Below are positions 51,561 to 63,812 of a stretch of 64,000 bases of DNA, in pieces (the first letter of the stretch is position 1; every line of letters starts with the position of its first letter). Where the stretch lies: assembly GCF_041146395.1 (NCBI RefSeq), contig NC_090986.1, positions 47,094,001 to 47,158,000 on the forward strand. The letters run 5' to 3'. The notes below the pieces were generated by a model that was not told where the DNA came from, ran no database searches, and saw only the letters and a list, made by a program, of their open reading frames with translations. Source of the stretch: Eulemur rufifrons (taxonomy: Eukaryota > Chordata > Mammalia > Primates > Lemuridae). Made by a program: the position numbers and the translations under genes.

Positions 51561-52218
51561 AAATGGGTCTCAGTTTTGCACCAAGCCCTAATTTCTTCCA
51601 CTTTCAGACATTTGGGCCAACGTACATCACATATTAATTTTTACAAGCCCTTCTATTATCCCTTTTCTGTATTTAAAGGGAGACATGTCTCATCTTTGTG
51701 AGGACTCTTTATACATAAGGCCCTTCAATAAAACATTTCTCTATGAATATAAAGTTTCAAACACCCCCATTCCATGAGGCCTGGAAGCCATATCAAAGGT
51801 GGATATTCTTCATAGATCCATTAATGGTAGATTTCCCTATAAGTCTGGCACTTGCTCATTTGTTATGAGGCCATTTGAACCTAAATTTCCACCACTTAAA
51901 AATAGTCAGGAATATTCAGGATTTAAGGAATGTATGATGAATTTGGCTTCCCCCTCTGATTATCTCCAGGATATTAAAATTATTGCTGCAGGACTATTTC
52001 CATGTATGGTGTAGACTACCAAGAAGGGAGACAAGCAATTCCATTTCGTAAAAGAAAATCACAGTGTGTGCATAATGTTGGAAACAAAACCCTTCCCCAC
52101 CATGATGACATCAGACAACTCCTCCTTGATAATAATTCATGTTGGAGAGAAAGAAATGTCAAACAACAAAATGCCTATAAGAATTAAAAAAAAAAAAAAG
52201 ATGTAATAGCACACTCGT

Positions 52219-52320
52219 ATGTTGGCTCTTGGTCTTGATATTATTGGTCTGTTTTCGTTGGTTTGTTATTTAGAGGCTCAAACTCTCCAAATAAGTCGTT
52301 GTTTCAACCAAACATTATAA
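52219..52320 (+). pseudogene. Possible env leader remnant
   Basis: A short frame starts with Met at 52219, has a hydrophobic stretch of about 14 residues (signal-peptide-like), then Gln/Cys-containing sequence, and stops after 33 codons. Its position after integrase is where env begins. The assignment is positional and weak. Text further along (about 53150-53330) has several Cys codons in plus frames, as surface-subunit env remnants do, but stops prevent any continuous reading. Confidence 0.35.
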
Positions 52321-54879
52321 GTGCTGAGGCCTGCATGGCATTGAGTTTGGCTAATGCAAACCTTGCAGTCCAGAGACCTCACTGGCTTGCTCATTACCCA
52401 CCAAACTGACAAGTAAAGCAAAAGTCCAACAGTAGTTGTCTTAATTGGAAAGCCTGCCTATAGGCTATGTTGTAGCTCCAACCTCAGCCATGGATAAGGC
52501 AGACATCCCATTGCTCTGTTAACTACACCCATCAAAAAAGGCCATATGATTTAACTTGCAGCAGAACTCCTCTAACATCTCTCTGGACAAAACTTAGGAC
52601 CATTAGGATCTTTTAGATTTCACCATTAATTGGAACTTTATGGCAGTTTGGCCCTGGTGTTTTGGTCCAATTATGGCAGTATCACAGATGCTGGCACCAT
52701 ATCTTCTAACTATGTAACAAGAAAGCCCTTTTATTTATTAATTAAAAAAAGATATTTACCAGTCAAGCTCATAGATCTAAGTTGCCTTCAAATTCTGCAA
52801 GTGACTTAGTCTCATTATATCAAAGAGCCACCAATACCTGACCCATATCAACTCAAATGGGCATTCACCTGAGAAGGATACTTCAGTCCCACTATATCCT
52901 AGCTCAAGAGACTGCTGCTGGAGAAAGCATTGTTTCAGAAGAGATCACCTCAGCTCAAGCCCAAGACCATGCTGGCAGATGACTTTGCCCCTAACTCTTA
53001 TCAAACTACTGAGGGTCCCCAGTATACCTGAACTGGGAAAATCTCACCAGGAGACTCTACACTCTTGGTTCTCCAGTCACTGATCACACTGTAAAGACCT
53101 GTTTTAGAAGGTGGGATCCATCAGACTGGAGTGACTTTTAGACATTGCAGTTTGCTTGCCCTGTAACTCCACCCTGCTTTGATGATACCTGTAAAACTGT
53201 AAGTACTGCCCCCCTCTGATTGTAATGATATTAATAACTTGTACCTTATTAAGCCTCCATGGGACCAAGTCCAATGCCTCTGCAATACCTCCAAGACTAA
53301 TGTTATGCTAATATCACCCACCTTTTTTGACTAAAAGATGACCTTACCAAAGTATCAACACTGCATGCTCTCCTGGGTGTAACAGAGAATTCTCTTGCCC
53401 TCTCTGTGCTCAAACCACCTGTATTCCTACCTCTTCGTCCTCTCCACTTTTCTCATTAATCAACATCTACACACACATTTCATTTTTCCCTGTACTAAAA
53501 GTGACCACATCTCTCACCCTCCAAAACATTATATAGTGAGTAAACATAATCCAAACCTGTTATCTCAGCCCTTTGGTTATGTATATAGACATCTGACACA
53601 TACATACATTTAACTAAACTAGCCTCTCATTCACTGACTGTCCATAACTATTTGGATTTGTCATCAGCCTGTTCCATATATCTCACACCATACATTTATC
53701 CAGCTGTGTGATAAATACAGGCATATTAAATGTTCTTCCAGACTTCCACCTCCCTGTATCTGTGACACCTCCTCATCTCGTGACAAGCACCAACTGCTTT
53801 CATGTTTCCTAAATACACAGCACATATGAGCTACCTAATGGAAGATTCCACATCATCATCATATGTCCCCTGCCTAATGCATAATCTTCCTCCAGTCTTC
53901 TGTAATAATTCTGATTTATGTAAGAAGAGGTGCAATTTCTCCATCTAAAGATAATGAAATAGGGCTAACTTTGTCCTCCCTCTTCCCCCCAAAAAATCAG
54001 TGTTCTCCCTCTCTACTTGGATGTATACTACAACATTCATCTTTCCTCTACCCCCAAGCCACAAACAACATCCATGCTTGCCAATCTTTCTTGGCCTTCC
54101 CGATTATATAAATTTTAATCATTCCCCCATCCTGACCAAAGGTAATCAATGTGCCATATTCATACCTATAATATTCGGACTTGCTGCCAATTTGAGGCTT
54201 GCTAAAATGGATGCAGGAGCAATTACTCTTACCTCACAATAAAAAATAATTGACACTAACCTACAAAAGTCCAAAACTCTAGTATTTTCAGTACAGCAAA
54301 TATTAGGCCCGCTTAAATAAAGCCAGGGAAACTTGACAAAAATAGTTTTGTAATATATCATCTCTTGATTATTTATTATTTTTTGATTATTTATTAGTCA
54401 AAGAGGTGTTTGTAACATTATTAATACTTGTACATGGATTAACAATACTAGTCCAGTGGCCACTTCAACAAAAAGTATGAACCATGAAATCAACATCATA
54501 AAATAACAAAACCCAAGCCATTAGCATATTCCATAATTCAACCAAAATATTACTAGAGGCCTTTGTCATCACTGACTTATTTTCCTAATTAACAAAAAAC
54601 AAATAAGTTCCTGGTTAATTGCTGGCCTTCAGGGACTTCATGCTTTTACTTGGTTTCTTTCTTTCTACTGTCATAAAAAATTTTTTCATGCCCTACTTTC
54701 TGGAAATCTTCTCTACTATTTGGACCAACAAACATCCAAAATTATCCAGCTCCAAACTGATATCAAGACACTAAGGCATCAATTATAATATAATATGTGA
54801 TAAGTGCTGCTTTAAATTGGTTTTGACGTTATGGTCAAAAATTATCAATTCCCCTTCTCCAGCAGTTTGCTAATTTCCC

Positions 54880-55272
54880 ACTCCAAAGATATCTCACTCT
54901 CTGCAATCCCTACGCACACACCACAGCTATCACTCTCATAGGGATCCCACACTCTGGGACAAGGAACTAAATAACTAGAGGCAGACCCTATACCCTGGGG
55001 CCCACAGAATTATTCAAATTAGCCAGTCTTCAGAAAGCCCGGTGAAATCTAGCATCCCATACCCCATTTACCATATATGAGTTTCTCCCTAGAGCCCAAG
55101 CTTGTTGTTACACAATCCGAGTTTACAAACCTCCATGTGACTCTGCGTGGCAGCCTTCTCTAATTTGGAGCTATAAATAACCAATACTTCAGGCTTTCAT
55201 CTCTCCAAGTGTCACTATACTGTATTTTGCCCCGCCATGAAATGAATCTTTAAATCTTACATAATACACAAC
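54880..55272 (+). mobile_element. Probable 3' LTR end of the ERV
   Basis: Contains a TATA-like GCTATAAATAACC at about 55169, a following CTTTCATCTCTCCAAG leader-like stretch and a CACAACA terminus at 55272, in keeping with the 3' end of a gammaretrovirus-like or class III LTR (ends in CA). The left LTR boundary and the polypurine tract were not found, so the start is approximate. Confidence 0.4.
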
Positions 55273-55534
55273 AGACATAGGGGTGGTAGCACTTATAAAA
55301 TACCTATACTACAAATGAAAGAGTATTATTTGAAGGTGGATTTAGATTACTTAAATCCTAGTGCAAACACTAAAAACAAAGTTTTAAAAAAGAAACATAA
55401 AAATATGAAACAAACAAGAGACAAAGTAAAATTAGATAAAATGCTCAATTTAAACCAGAGTATCCAGAAAAATGCAGAAAAAAATAACAAATGTATTGAA
55501 TAGAAAACAGTTACAACGATGACATATTTTACTC

Positions 55535-56640
55535 CAACTATATCTATAATCCTTTAAATGTGAATGCAGTAAATATAGCACTTTAAAGACAGAGATTGTC
55601 AAATTGTATTAAAAATAAGAAAACAATGTTTCAAATATGCTATTTACAAAGTACACATTTCATAAAGACTCACATAGGTTAAAGTATAGAGATGGTAAAA
55701 TATATACCATGCTAACTCTACTCAAAAAAAACTGGGTAGCTAATTTCAGATAAAGTGACTTCAGAATAAGAAAGACTATCATAGATAAACAGGTACATAA
55801 TGTTACAATAAAGGGATCAATTCTGCAAGAAGGCTTAATAGTTCTAAAGACACATACATCTAACAATGAAGCATCAAAATACATAAGGCAAAAATTGATA
55901 GAATTGAAAAAAGAAATAGATCTATTATTGTCAGCTTCTCTCATTAACTGATGGATAAAATAGACAAAACATGAGTAAGGATATAGATTCAATGAACAGT
56001 GTTATTGATATACTTGATCTAAACAGACATATAGAGTAACAAAATAGAATAGAGGGCCCAGAAATGAAATCTCACAAATACTATTAAATGATTTTTCAAC
56101 AAAAGTACCAAGATTATTTAGTAGGGAAGAGCCAGTCTTTCTAAAAAGGATATTGGGAAAACTGGATATCCTCTTGCAGAAGAATAAACTTGGGCCTTTA
56201 CCTGAAACCACATACAAAAATAATTCAAATGTGCCAAAAAGCTAAATGTAAGAGCTAAAACCACAAAACTCAGAAGAAAATAAGGAAAAAACCTTCATGA
56301 CATTTGATTTACAATGATTTATTTTGTATAAATAAAAACACAAGCAACAGAAGAAAAAAAGATCAATTGCACTACATCAATTTTAACATTTCTGCACAGT
56401 AAAGGATACAATTAATTGAGTAAAAAGGCAACACATATAATGAGAAAAATATTTGTAAATCATATATCTGATAAGGCATTAATATCCAAAATACATAAAG
56501 AACTCCTATAACTCAATAACAACAAAACCTGATTAAAAAATCAAAGGACTTGAACGGACATGACCCCAAAGAAATTATACAAATGGCCAATAAATACATG
56601 AAAATATGGCAAACATCACTAATAATTAGGTAAGTGCAAG
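55535..56640 (+). mobile_element. Old L1 ORF2 remnant with internal deletion
   Basis: Sense L1: CATGCTAACTCTACTCAAAA, ATTTCAGATAAAGTGACTTCAG, CATACATCTAACAATGAAGC, then at about 56030 a jump to the ORF2 C-terminal region (ATAGAATAGAGGGCCCAGAAATG, CTGATAAGGCATTAATATCC, CTCCTATAACTCAATAAC). No intact frame and no 3'-UTR. The minus frames at 55660-55992 and 56002-56217 are antisense to it. Confidence 0.75.
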
Positions 56641-57112
56641 TCCACAAAGGAATGCAGAAACCTAGAAATATACATGTGGATAAATGTTAAATGTATTTTA
56701 CTGTTTTTAATATTTTGATCTTTTAAAACAGTTGACCAATTAAAAACAAAATTTATTATAATGTTTGTAATATATGCAAAAGTATAATTGATAACAGCAT
56801 AAATGTTGAGAGGAAAGAAATGGATATAAATAGTTGCATGGTTTCATACTATATGTGAAATATTGTAGTATTTGAAAATAGACCATGATTAGTTAATGAT
56901 ACATATTTTAAACTCCAGAGAAGCAATTTTAAGTATAGTTAGTAAGGCAATAAAAGATAAATGAAATCATATTTGATATATGTCATAATAAAATAAAGGT
57001 AGATAAATTGGTAAAAATGTACAATTACAAAAGTATGTTATTTATGTAAAACAAAATGAACAAAATTAAAAACATGTTTATATTTAAAAGTTCAGCATAA
57101 TATCACAGTATT
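56641..57112. other. Unassigned AT-rich sequence
   Basis: Nothing recognised. Confidence 0.5.
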
Positions 57113-57124
57113 AAAAGTGTGAAA

Positions 57125-57470
<346 letters not shown>

Positions 57471-57634
57471 GTGTGAAAGTAAAAGAGCAATTAATGTTTT
57501 CTATAATGTGTGTTCTTAAATGTTGATAACAAGAAAAGTATGATTATTTTTATGAATAAAATTGAGAGGGGAAAATAATTGTTATTATGCTTTCTATCAA
57601 TCAGGATTTATGCATTTAATAAAAACAGCAGTAG

Positions 57635-57888
57635 GGTTGGGCGTGGTGGCTCACACCTGTAATCCCAGCATTTTGGGAGGGCAAGGCAGGAGGACCACTT
57701 GCGGCCAGGCATTCAAGATCACCTCTGTCTCTAACAAAAAAATAAGAAATAGCAGGGGCAGTGATCCATGTCTGTAGTTCTAGCTACTGGGGAGGTTGAG
57801 GTGAGACGATCACTTGAGCTCAGGAGTTCAAGGTTACAGTAAACTATGATAGCACCATTGCACTTCAGCGTGAGCAAGAAAAGGGAAA
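57635..57888 (+). mobile_element. Alu SINE, old
   Basis: GGTTGGGCGTGGTGGCTCAC start, shortened left arm (about 20 bases lost after TTCAAGATCACC), a short A-rich linker, then TAGTTCTAGCTACTGGGGAGG and ATTGCACTTCAGCGTGAGC. The open frames 57562-57777 and 57731-58015 lie in it and are typical Alu-derived frames. Confidence 0.9.
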
Positions 57889-60399
57889 AATATATTGACT
57901 GTGTTTCCAAAAATATATTATAATATATACTAGTAGTACAATGAAATGTTATAAATGTTATTAAATTATTATATAGAAAGTAGTGCAAATGAATTTTTAT
58001 TAATACTTTTGACATGGCTAATTACTAAGCAATTCAAATAATGAATTTTTGAATTCAAAAGTAGGATGAAGGGACAATGTGGGTGTGCTTAAGGAGAAGT
58101 TAAGCAGTGTGAGAGGAGGGAGTTTACATTATTTTTCATAATCGAAGTACATTAGGAATGTGCTGATTCTCTGATATTATCAGGAAAATAATGGCAGGAA
58201 GGAGAAGAGGGATTTAGAATGAGAGGTCACAGACTGAGTGTGTTTTATAAATTAAGTAGAATTATTGAAGCAATTGATTTCCTCAGGCTGGGATAGTTTT
58301 AAAACTACATATTTCAGCTTTCACCATTAGCTTAGTCACCCAAGGTCACAGGGCTCAGTTATATATCCTGCTAATCCTCACCTTTTCTTGATTACATGAA
58401 GGCAAAAGGAAATATGAAAAAGGACATGTATTTGGCCCAGTCATTTCTTTTAGCTCTCTCTTATTTCCAGTGATACAAAATATTTTTCATTCAATTTTCA
58501 TGACCTTTAAAATGTAACAGATATTTTGAAATGTACTTTCTTACTGTTGTATGTAATGCACTTCAGAAAATATGCATAAACATTAAATATGTGAAAGTCG
58601 AAGCAAAACGTGACATTTGGAGAGTAGGGTTGTATTCCAAGAGACTTTCAAGAGATTATTTTGCTTTTAAAATATAATCTGCAGAAATAGTGCTTTCTGA
58701 ACATGATACTTATTCTTTAATTTGTTATTTTCTTTAAAACTATAAACATTGTTGACCTGTTTTTCCCCAAAACATCTGATTGGCCTCAAAATTTAGAATT
58801 CAACACATCTAAGGATTTTCTCCCTATATAAATTTATAAAATTTATACTTCTTATCACTGGAAACAACAACTTTATCTTTCAAGTTTATATTTAGAAGGC
58901 ACTAAATCTCAAGTGGAATAAAATAGATATACAATTAAATTTAGAAGAATTTAATAAAAATGTTCTACAGAAAAAGATATGAAAGCTGTGGAAAATCAGG
59001 TAATGGTTAGCAGGCAGTATCCCTTTAGGAAATGTCACACTATTCACTGATAAAATAATGTATAAAGGGAATTCAATTAGTGAATCTCATCTTTAAGAAT
59101 ATGTCATAAAATTCCAGTATATTAAACTTTTATAAATGTCAAATTTACAAAATTTGAGGATCAATTTTAAAATTCTTTCTATCCTTAAATGTATCAATTG
59201 TTTCCAAATAGTTTCTGAATATGTATTATTGGTCAGCAATAAGGATTAACTTATATGTATTATATAAATTTATACTGTTAAATGTTGGTAGCTGTGGAAT
59301 CTTGAGAAATTACTTATCTTTCTCAGATATACTCCCGTTTGCATTCATAGGGCAAAGATTTAAAATCTTTCCTTGCTTCTTAAAGTTATTTTAATTTAAT
59401 TTAAGGACAGTCATCATTCTAAAAACTTTTAGCTATTTTCTTCACTTTTATTTCAGAATTTAATGCCATCAAAGACATATCACATGATAGACATTTAGCA
59501 TTTTAATTAATCAAATTTATAAATGCTGGTGATGAGAAAATTCCATTAACCTTAGATTATAATTTAAATATTAAAGTTATTATCATCAATAAAATTTTGA
59601 TAATATTTGACATCTATATCATTAACTTGCTACAACGAACATCCTGCTTCAAAATTTCTGGATATTTAAGAGATCAAGTTTGTTAGTCTTAGGAAAATCA
59701 ACATTTTGCTTTATAACATCATTTTCTCACGTCACTAAATCATTGCAACATTTATTTGTATTTCTTAGTTTTCTTCAGATATTTAATTACAATTCAAGAT
59801 TTGAGTTTACTTTTATGATTATAAATATGCAACTAGGCTCTCCTGTAAAATCTATAAATTAAATAATAACCTCTTATCTTTCTTATTTTCTTAAAAATAT
59901 ATGTGCTGATCAGTGTCTGAAAAATGGAATGTATTGACCAAGTGCCTTTAATAACTAATACCATATTTACTGATATTTAATAATATTAATGTCACTTCCC
60001 TTTCCCCCACCCCATGAAAAGAAAAAAATAATATTAATGTTATTTAATATGTAATATGTACTATGTCTACATTTCTTCATATGTTTAATTCTGATAACTT
60101 TGTGATATCATTATCACTTCTTTATTCATACATATAATAATCTTCCAAGAAGTGGAATAACTTGACACAAAGTATAGAAGTAGTGAGCAGCAGCGCTCTT
60201 AATACTGCACTTTTGAAGTATTTAAATACAAATTAACATTTCTACTAAGCTGATAAATTTTATATTTATATTTAACTGTCTCCTCTTTGATAACTGGAAA
60301 TAAGAAGATGTTAATTTGTGGAAATATTACAAACTCTTTGTTTACAAGTGCTTTCTTGAGGATTTCTGAGTCTATCTTAATCAAAAGTATTGTTCTTTA
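57889..60399. other. Long unassigned stretch
   Basis: About 2.5 kb with no recognised gene or family. The block 58060-58400 is somewhat less AT-rich. Open frames 59680-59862 and 60199-60384 have no domain. Confidence 0.45.
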
Positions 60400-63205
60400 A
60401 TATTTGTTGTTCTTCTTCTATCCTGGTCTGGTTTGGGTATCAGGGTGACCCTGACTTCATAGAATGAGTAAGAGAGAATTTCCTGCTTCTTGATTTTTTT
60501 GTAACAGTTTTGGGAGAATTCATATTAGTTCTTTGTACAGTTGGTAGAATTCAGCTGTGATTCCATCTTGGCTTTTCTTTGTTGAGAGATTTTTTTTTTA
60601 TTACTGATTCAATCTTTCTACTGATTATTGATCTGTTCAGGATTTTTATTTCTTCCTGGTTCAATTTTAGGAGGTTGTAAGTTACCAGGAATTTATCCAT
60701 TTCCTCTAGGTTTTCTAATTCGTGAGGATGTAGTTGTTCATAATTGTCTCTTACAATCTTTTGTATTTCTGTAGTACTAGTTGCAAGTCTCCATTTTCAT
60801 TTCTGGTTTTGTGTATGTGGGTCTGCTCCTTTCTTTTCTTGGTTAATCTAGCTAGGGGGTTATCAATTTTGTTTATCTTTTTGAAGAACCAACTGAATCC
60901 AACAGTACATCAAAAAGATAATACACATGATCAAATGGGTTTTAAACCAGGCAGGCAAGGATGGTCCAACAAGCAAATCAATAACTGTGGTACATCACCT
61001 AAACAGAATCAAGGACAAAAACCATATGATCATCTCAATAGATGCACAAAAAGCATTTTATAAAGTTCAACATCACTTCATGACAAAAATCCATCCTCAA
61101 CCATCTAGGCATAGAAGGAACGTACCTCAAATTAAAAAAGGCAAATATGACAAACCCACAGCCAACATCATACTGAAAGGGCAAAAGTTGAAGGGATTTT
61201 TTTCTAAGAAGTGAAATAAGACAGAATGCCCATTTTCACCACTACTATCAAGCACAGTACTAGAATTCCTAGCCAGAGCAATTAGGCAAAGAAAGAAATA
61301 AAAGGTATCCAAACTGAAAAATAGGAAGCCAAATTATCCCTGTTTGTCAATGATACAATTTTATATCTAGAAAAATCTGACTCTACCCAAAACTCCTATA
61401 TTTGATAAATGGATTTATTAAAGTTGCAGGATACAAAATCAACCTATAAAAATCAGTAGCGTTTCTATACACCAATAATAAACTAGCTGAAAATGAATTT
61501 GAGAAAGCAATCCCATTTACAATAGCTAAAAATAAAATAAAGATCTCCATAAGGAAAACTACAGAACAGTGATGAAAGAAATTGTAATGACACAAACAAA
61601 TGGGAAAACTTCACATGCTTATGGGTCAGAAGAAATAATATCATTAAAATGACCATGCTGCCCAAACCACTGTACATATTCAATGTAAAATACCAACATC
61701 ATTTTTCACAGAATTAGAAAAAAAAAGTCCTGAAATTCATATGAAACCAAAAAAGAGCCCATATAGTCAAGGCAATCCTAAGCAAAAAGAGTAAAGTTGG
61801 AGGCATTATATTAGCTGGCTTCAAAAAATAATATAAGATAATATTATCAAAAAAGCATGATAGTGGTATAAAAATAGACATAGATCAATGGAACAGAAAT
61901 AAATCCAGAGAACCCAGAAATAAATCCACATATTTACAGCCAACTGTTCTTTGACAATGCCAACAAGAATATACATTGATGCCTATTCTTCCATTTTTGT
62001 GATACCTCACTTCGGAGGATGGGCTCAAGCTCTATCCAGGAAAATATAAGAGGTGCTAGATTACTGTCATTTTTCATAATTGAGTAGTATTCCATTGTAT
62101 ATGGCACTGACTGATCAACACTAAGGTACTCACACAGTAGTAATATTCTTTGGAGGGTGGGTGTTGGGAGTGGATAAACTCACAACTAATGGACATGGTG
62201 AGCGTTGTAGGAGGGGAAAAGACACACCTCAAATCATGGTTTGGGTGTGGCAAAGTCATAACATGTAACCAAAATGTTTGTACTCCCATAATATCCTGAA
62301 AATAAAAAAAAAAAAAATGAATATACATTGAAGAAAGGACATTGTTTTTAATAAATGGTGCTGGGACAACTGGATTGTCATATGCAGAGGGAAATTGGAT
62401 CCCTATTTCTCAGCATATACAAAAATCAACTCAAGATAGATTAAAGACTTAAACATAAGACCTGAAACTATAAAAATACTAGAAGAAAATAGGAAAAACA
62501 CTTCTGAATATTGTTCTATGCAAAAATTTATTACTTAAGACCTCAAAAATAACAGGTGTTGGTGAGGATACAGAGAAAAGAGAACTCTTACACACTCTGT
62601 GGCAATGTAAATTGTTATAGCCTCTATGGAAAACAATATGAAGATTTACCAAAAAACTAACAATAATGAAACTGCTGTTTGATCCAGCAATTCCACTACT
62701 GGGTATCTACCCAAAGGAATATAAACCAATATAGCAAAAAGACACTTTCCCTGCTATGTTTATAGCAGCACTATTTACAATAGCAAAGCTATGGAATTGA
62801 TGTAAGTGTCCATCACCAGATACATGGATAAAGAAAATGTGGTATATTTACACAATGAAATACTACTCAATTGTAAAAAACATAGATGAAAGTGGAGCTC
62901 ATTATCTTAAGTAAAATGAGCCAAGCACAAAAGTCAAATATCACATTTTCACTCATAACTAGGTGCTAAATAATACATACAAAATGGATGTAGAGAGTGG
63001 AATGATAGAGAATGGAGACTTAGAAGGGTGATTAGGGAGGAGGATGGAAGATGAGAATTTACTTCGTAGGTACAATGTACATTATTCAGGTGATGGATAT
63101 TCCAAAAGCCCCGACTTGACCACTATGCAGCCTATGCATTTAACAAAATTGCATATGTACTCCATGGATTTATACAAATAAAAAACAAAAAATAAAAATA
63201 ATCTC
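60400..63205 (+). mobile_element. L1 (L1MA-like) with 5' inversion, carrying a nested L1
   Basis: 60400-60894 is antisense ORF2 (GTCTGGTTTGGGTATCAGG, TTTATTACTGATTCAATC, ATTTATCCATTTCC). 60895-61979 is sense ORF2 from the reverse-transcriptase region (CAACAGTACATCAAAAAG) through the thumb (AAAATCAACCTATAAAAATC), and 62332-63205 continues to the 3'-UTR and an AATAAAAAACAAAAAATAAA tail. The interruption at 61980-62318 is a separate L1. The frames 60734-61063 and 60927-61214 are pieces of ORF2 and are broken. Confidence 0.88.
61980..62318 (+). mobile_element. Nested lemur L1 3'-end insertion with inversion
   Basis: The 13-bp duplication GAATATACATTGA is at 61967-61979 and 62319-62331, so the insertion boundaries are certain. 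Inside, about 61980-62105 is antisense L1 (CTTCCATTTTTGTGATACCTC, GAGTAGTATTCCATTGTATATG) and about 62106-62318 is sense lemur 3'-UTR (ACTGATCAACACTAAGG, GTAACCAAAATGTTTGTACTCCC) with an A tail. It is a short twin-primed copy. Confidence 0.92.
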
Positions 63206-63308
63206 AAACAAAGAAGTATGGGAAGAGAGTGCAAAAATAGCTCAATACTGCAGAATGAAGGAATTAGGAAGTGGCATTGCAGATCAGTAAAAAAGAGGCT
63301 GAACTTTC
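63206..63308. other. Short unassigned spacer between L1 and solo LTR
   Basis: About 100 bases following the L1 tail with no recognised family. It ends in the left target-site copy CTTTC (63304-63308). Confidence 0.5.
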
Positions 63309-63807
63309 TGTAGGGATCGTCCCTGAGCAAGAATTGGCTTGAGCTCAGAGTCAGCAAAGGTGGACGTGCTTCTTGGGTCCAAAGGTCAATGGGTCCAGAA
63401 CACCCCTTGAGGCCAGAAGTCAATAGGTCCAGACAGGGCCCATTGACTGCTGAATGCTTCTTGGAGCTAAAGGTCAATGGCCTATTGAAATAGACAAACT
63501 GTTTCCTAAGGCAAATAGCCAAGGTGTGTCTGATTGTCCTGCAGGAGGGTAATGAGGTCCAAAGGTTAAGATGCAAACGTTTGCCTTCCCTTGAGCAATT
63601 TCCATAAGAAATGGAACATGTCGCCTCAGGGCTGTAAAGATAGTCATGTACCAGGAAGTAGCTGCTGGACAAAAGGTGTATAAAAATAAAGCGACTGCTG
63701 CTTTCCGTACTGCAGTCTTTACCATCTATGTATGTCCCTGTGTTTTTTCTGTGTGTCTGTATGTTTCCTTATGTGTTCATCCCCCGTTCTGTAATCGGGC
63801 CGCAACA
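63309..63807 (+). mobile_element. Solo ERV LTR with 5-bp target duplication
   Basis: 499 bp from TGTAGGGATCGTCCC to GGGCCGCAACA, with TG...CA ends and CTTTC repeated at 63304-63308 and 63808-63812. A TATA box (GTATAAAAATAAAG, 63677-63690) overlaps an AATAAA polyadenylation signal (63685-63690), and a TG-rich stretch (63725-63775) follows, as in LTRs where R is short. Orientation is set by these signals. No internal retroviral sequence adjoins, so the two LTRs of a provirus probably recombined. The 196-codon minus frame 63082-63672 crosses it and the L1 tail and is not taken as a gene. Confidence 0.75.
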
Positions 63808-63812
63808 CTTTC

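Larger units (their letters stand above)
49430..55272 (+). mobile_element. Broken endogenous retrovirus (provirus remnant)
   Basis: A roughly 5.8-kb block of higher-complexity sequence with retroviral content in plus orientation: RNase H-like at 50396-50560, integrase-like at 51240-51560, a possible env leader at 52219-52320, a possible env transmembrane start near 54140-54245, and an LTR-like end at about 54880-55272. The gag, protease and most of the reverse transcriptase are missing, so a large deletion lies upstream of 50396. Multiple stops and frameshifts interrupt every frame, and nothing functional can be made. The pol motifs suggest a class III-like (ERV-L/HERV-S) or related lineage. 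Outer limits are approximate, and the 5' LTR has not been identified. Confidence 0.6.

Noticed and set aside
51224..51562. A 112-codon plus-strand frame with integrase similarity, considered as a functional domesticated gene
   Set aside because: Key acidic motifs are in different frames and the Glu position is changed, so it is an ERV relic. No evidence suggests domestication.
63082..63672. A 196-codon minus-strand open frame, the longest in the window
   Set aside because: It runs antisense through the solo LTR and into the L1 3' end, has no recognised domain, and has no promoter, splice or poly(A) context on that strand. Chance openness of repeat sequence is the simpler reading.
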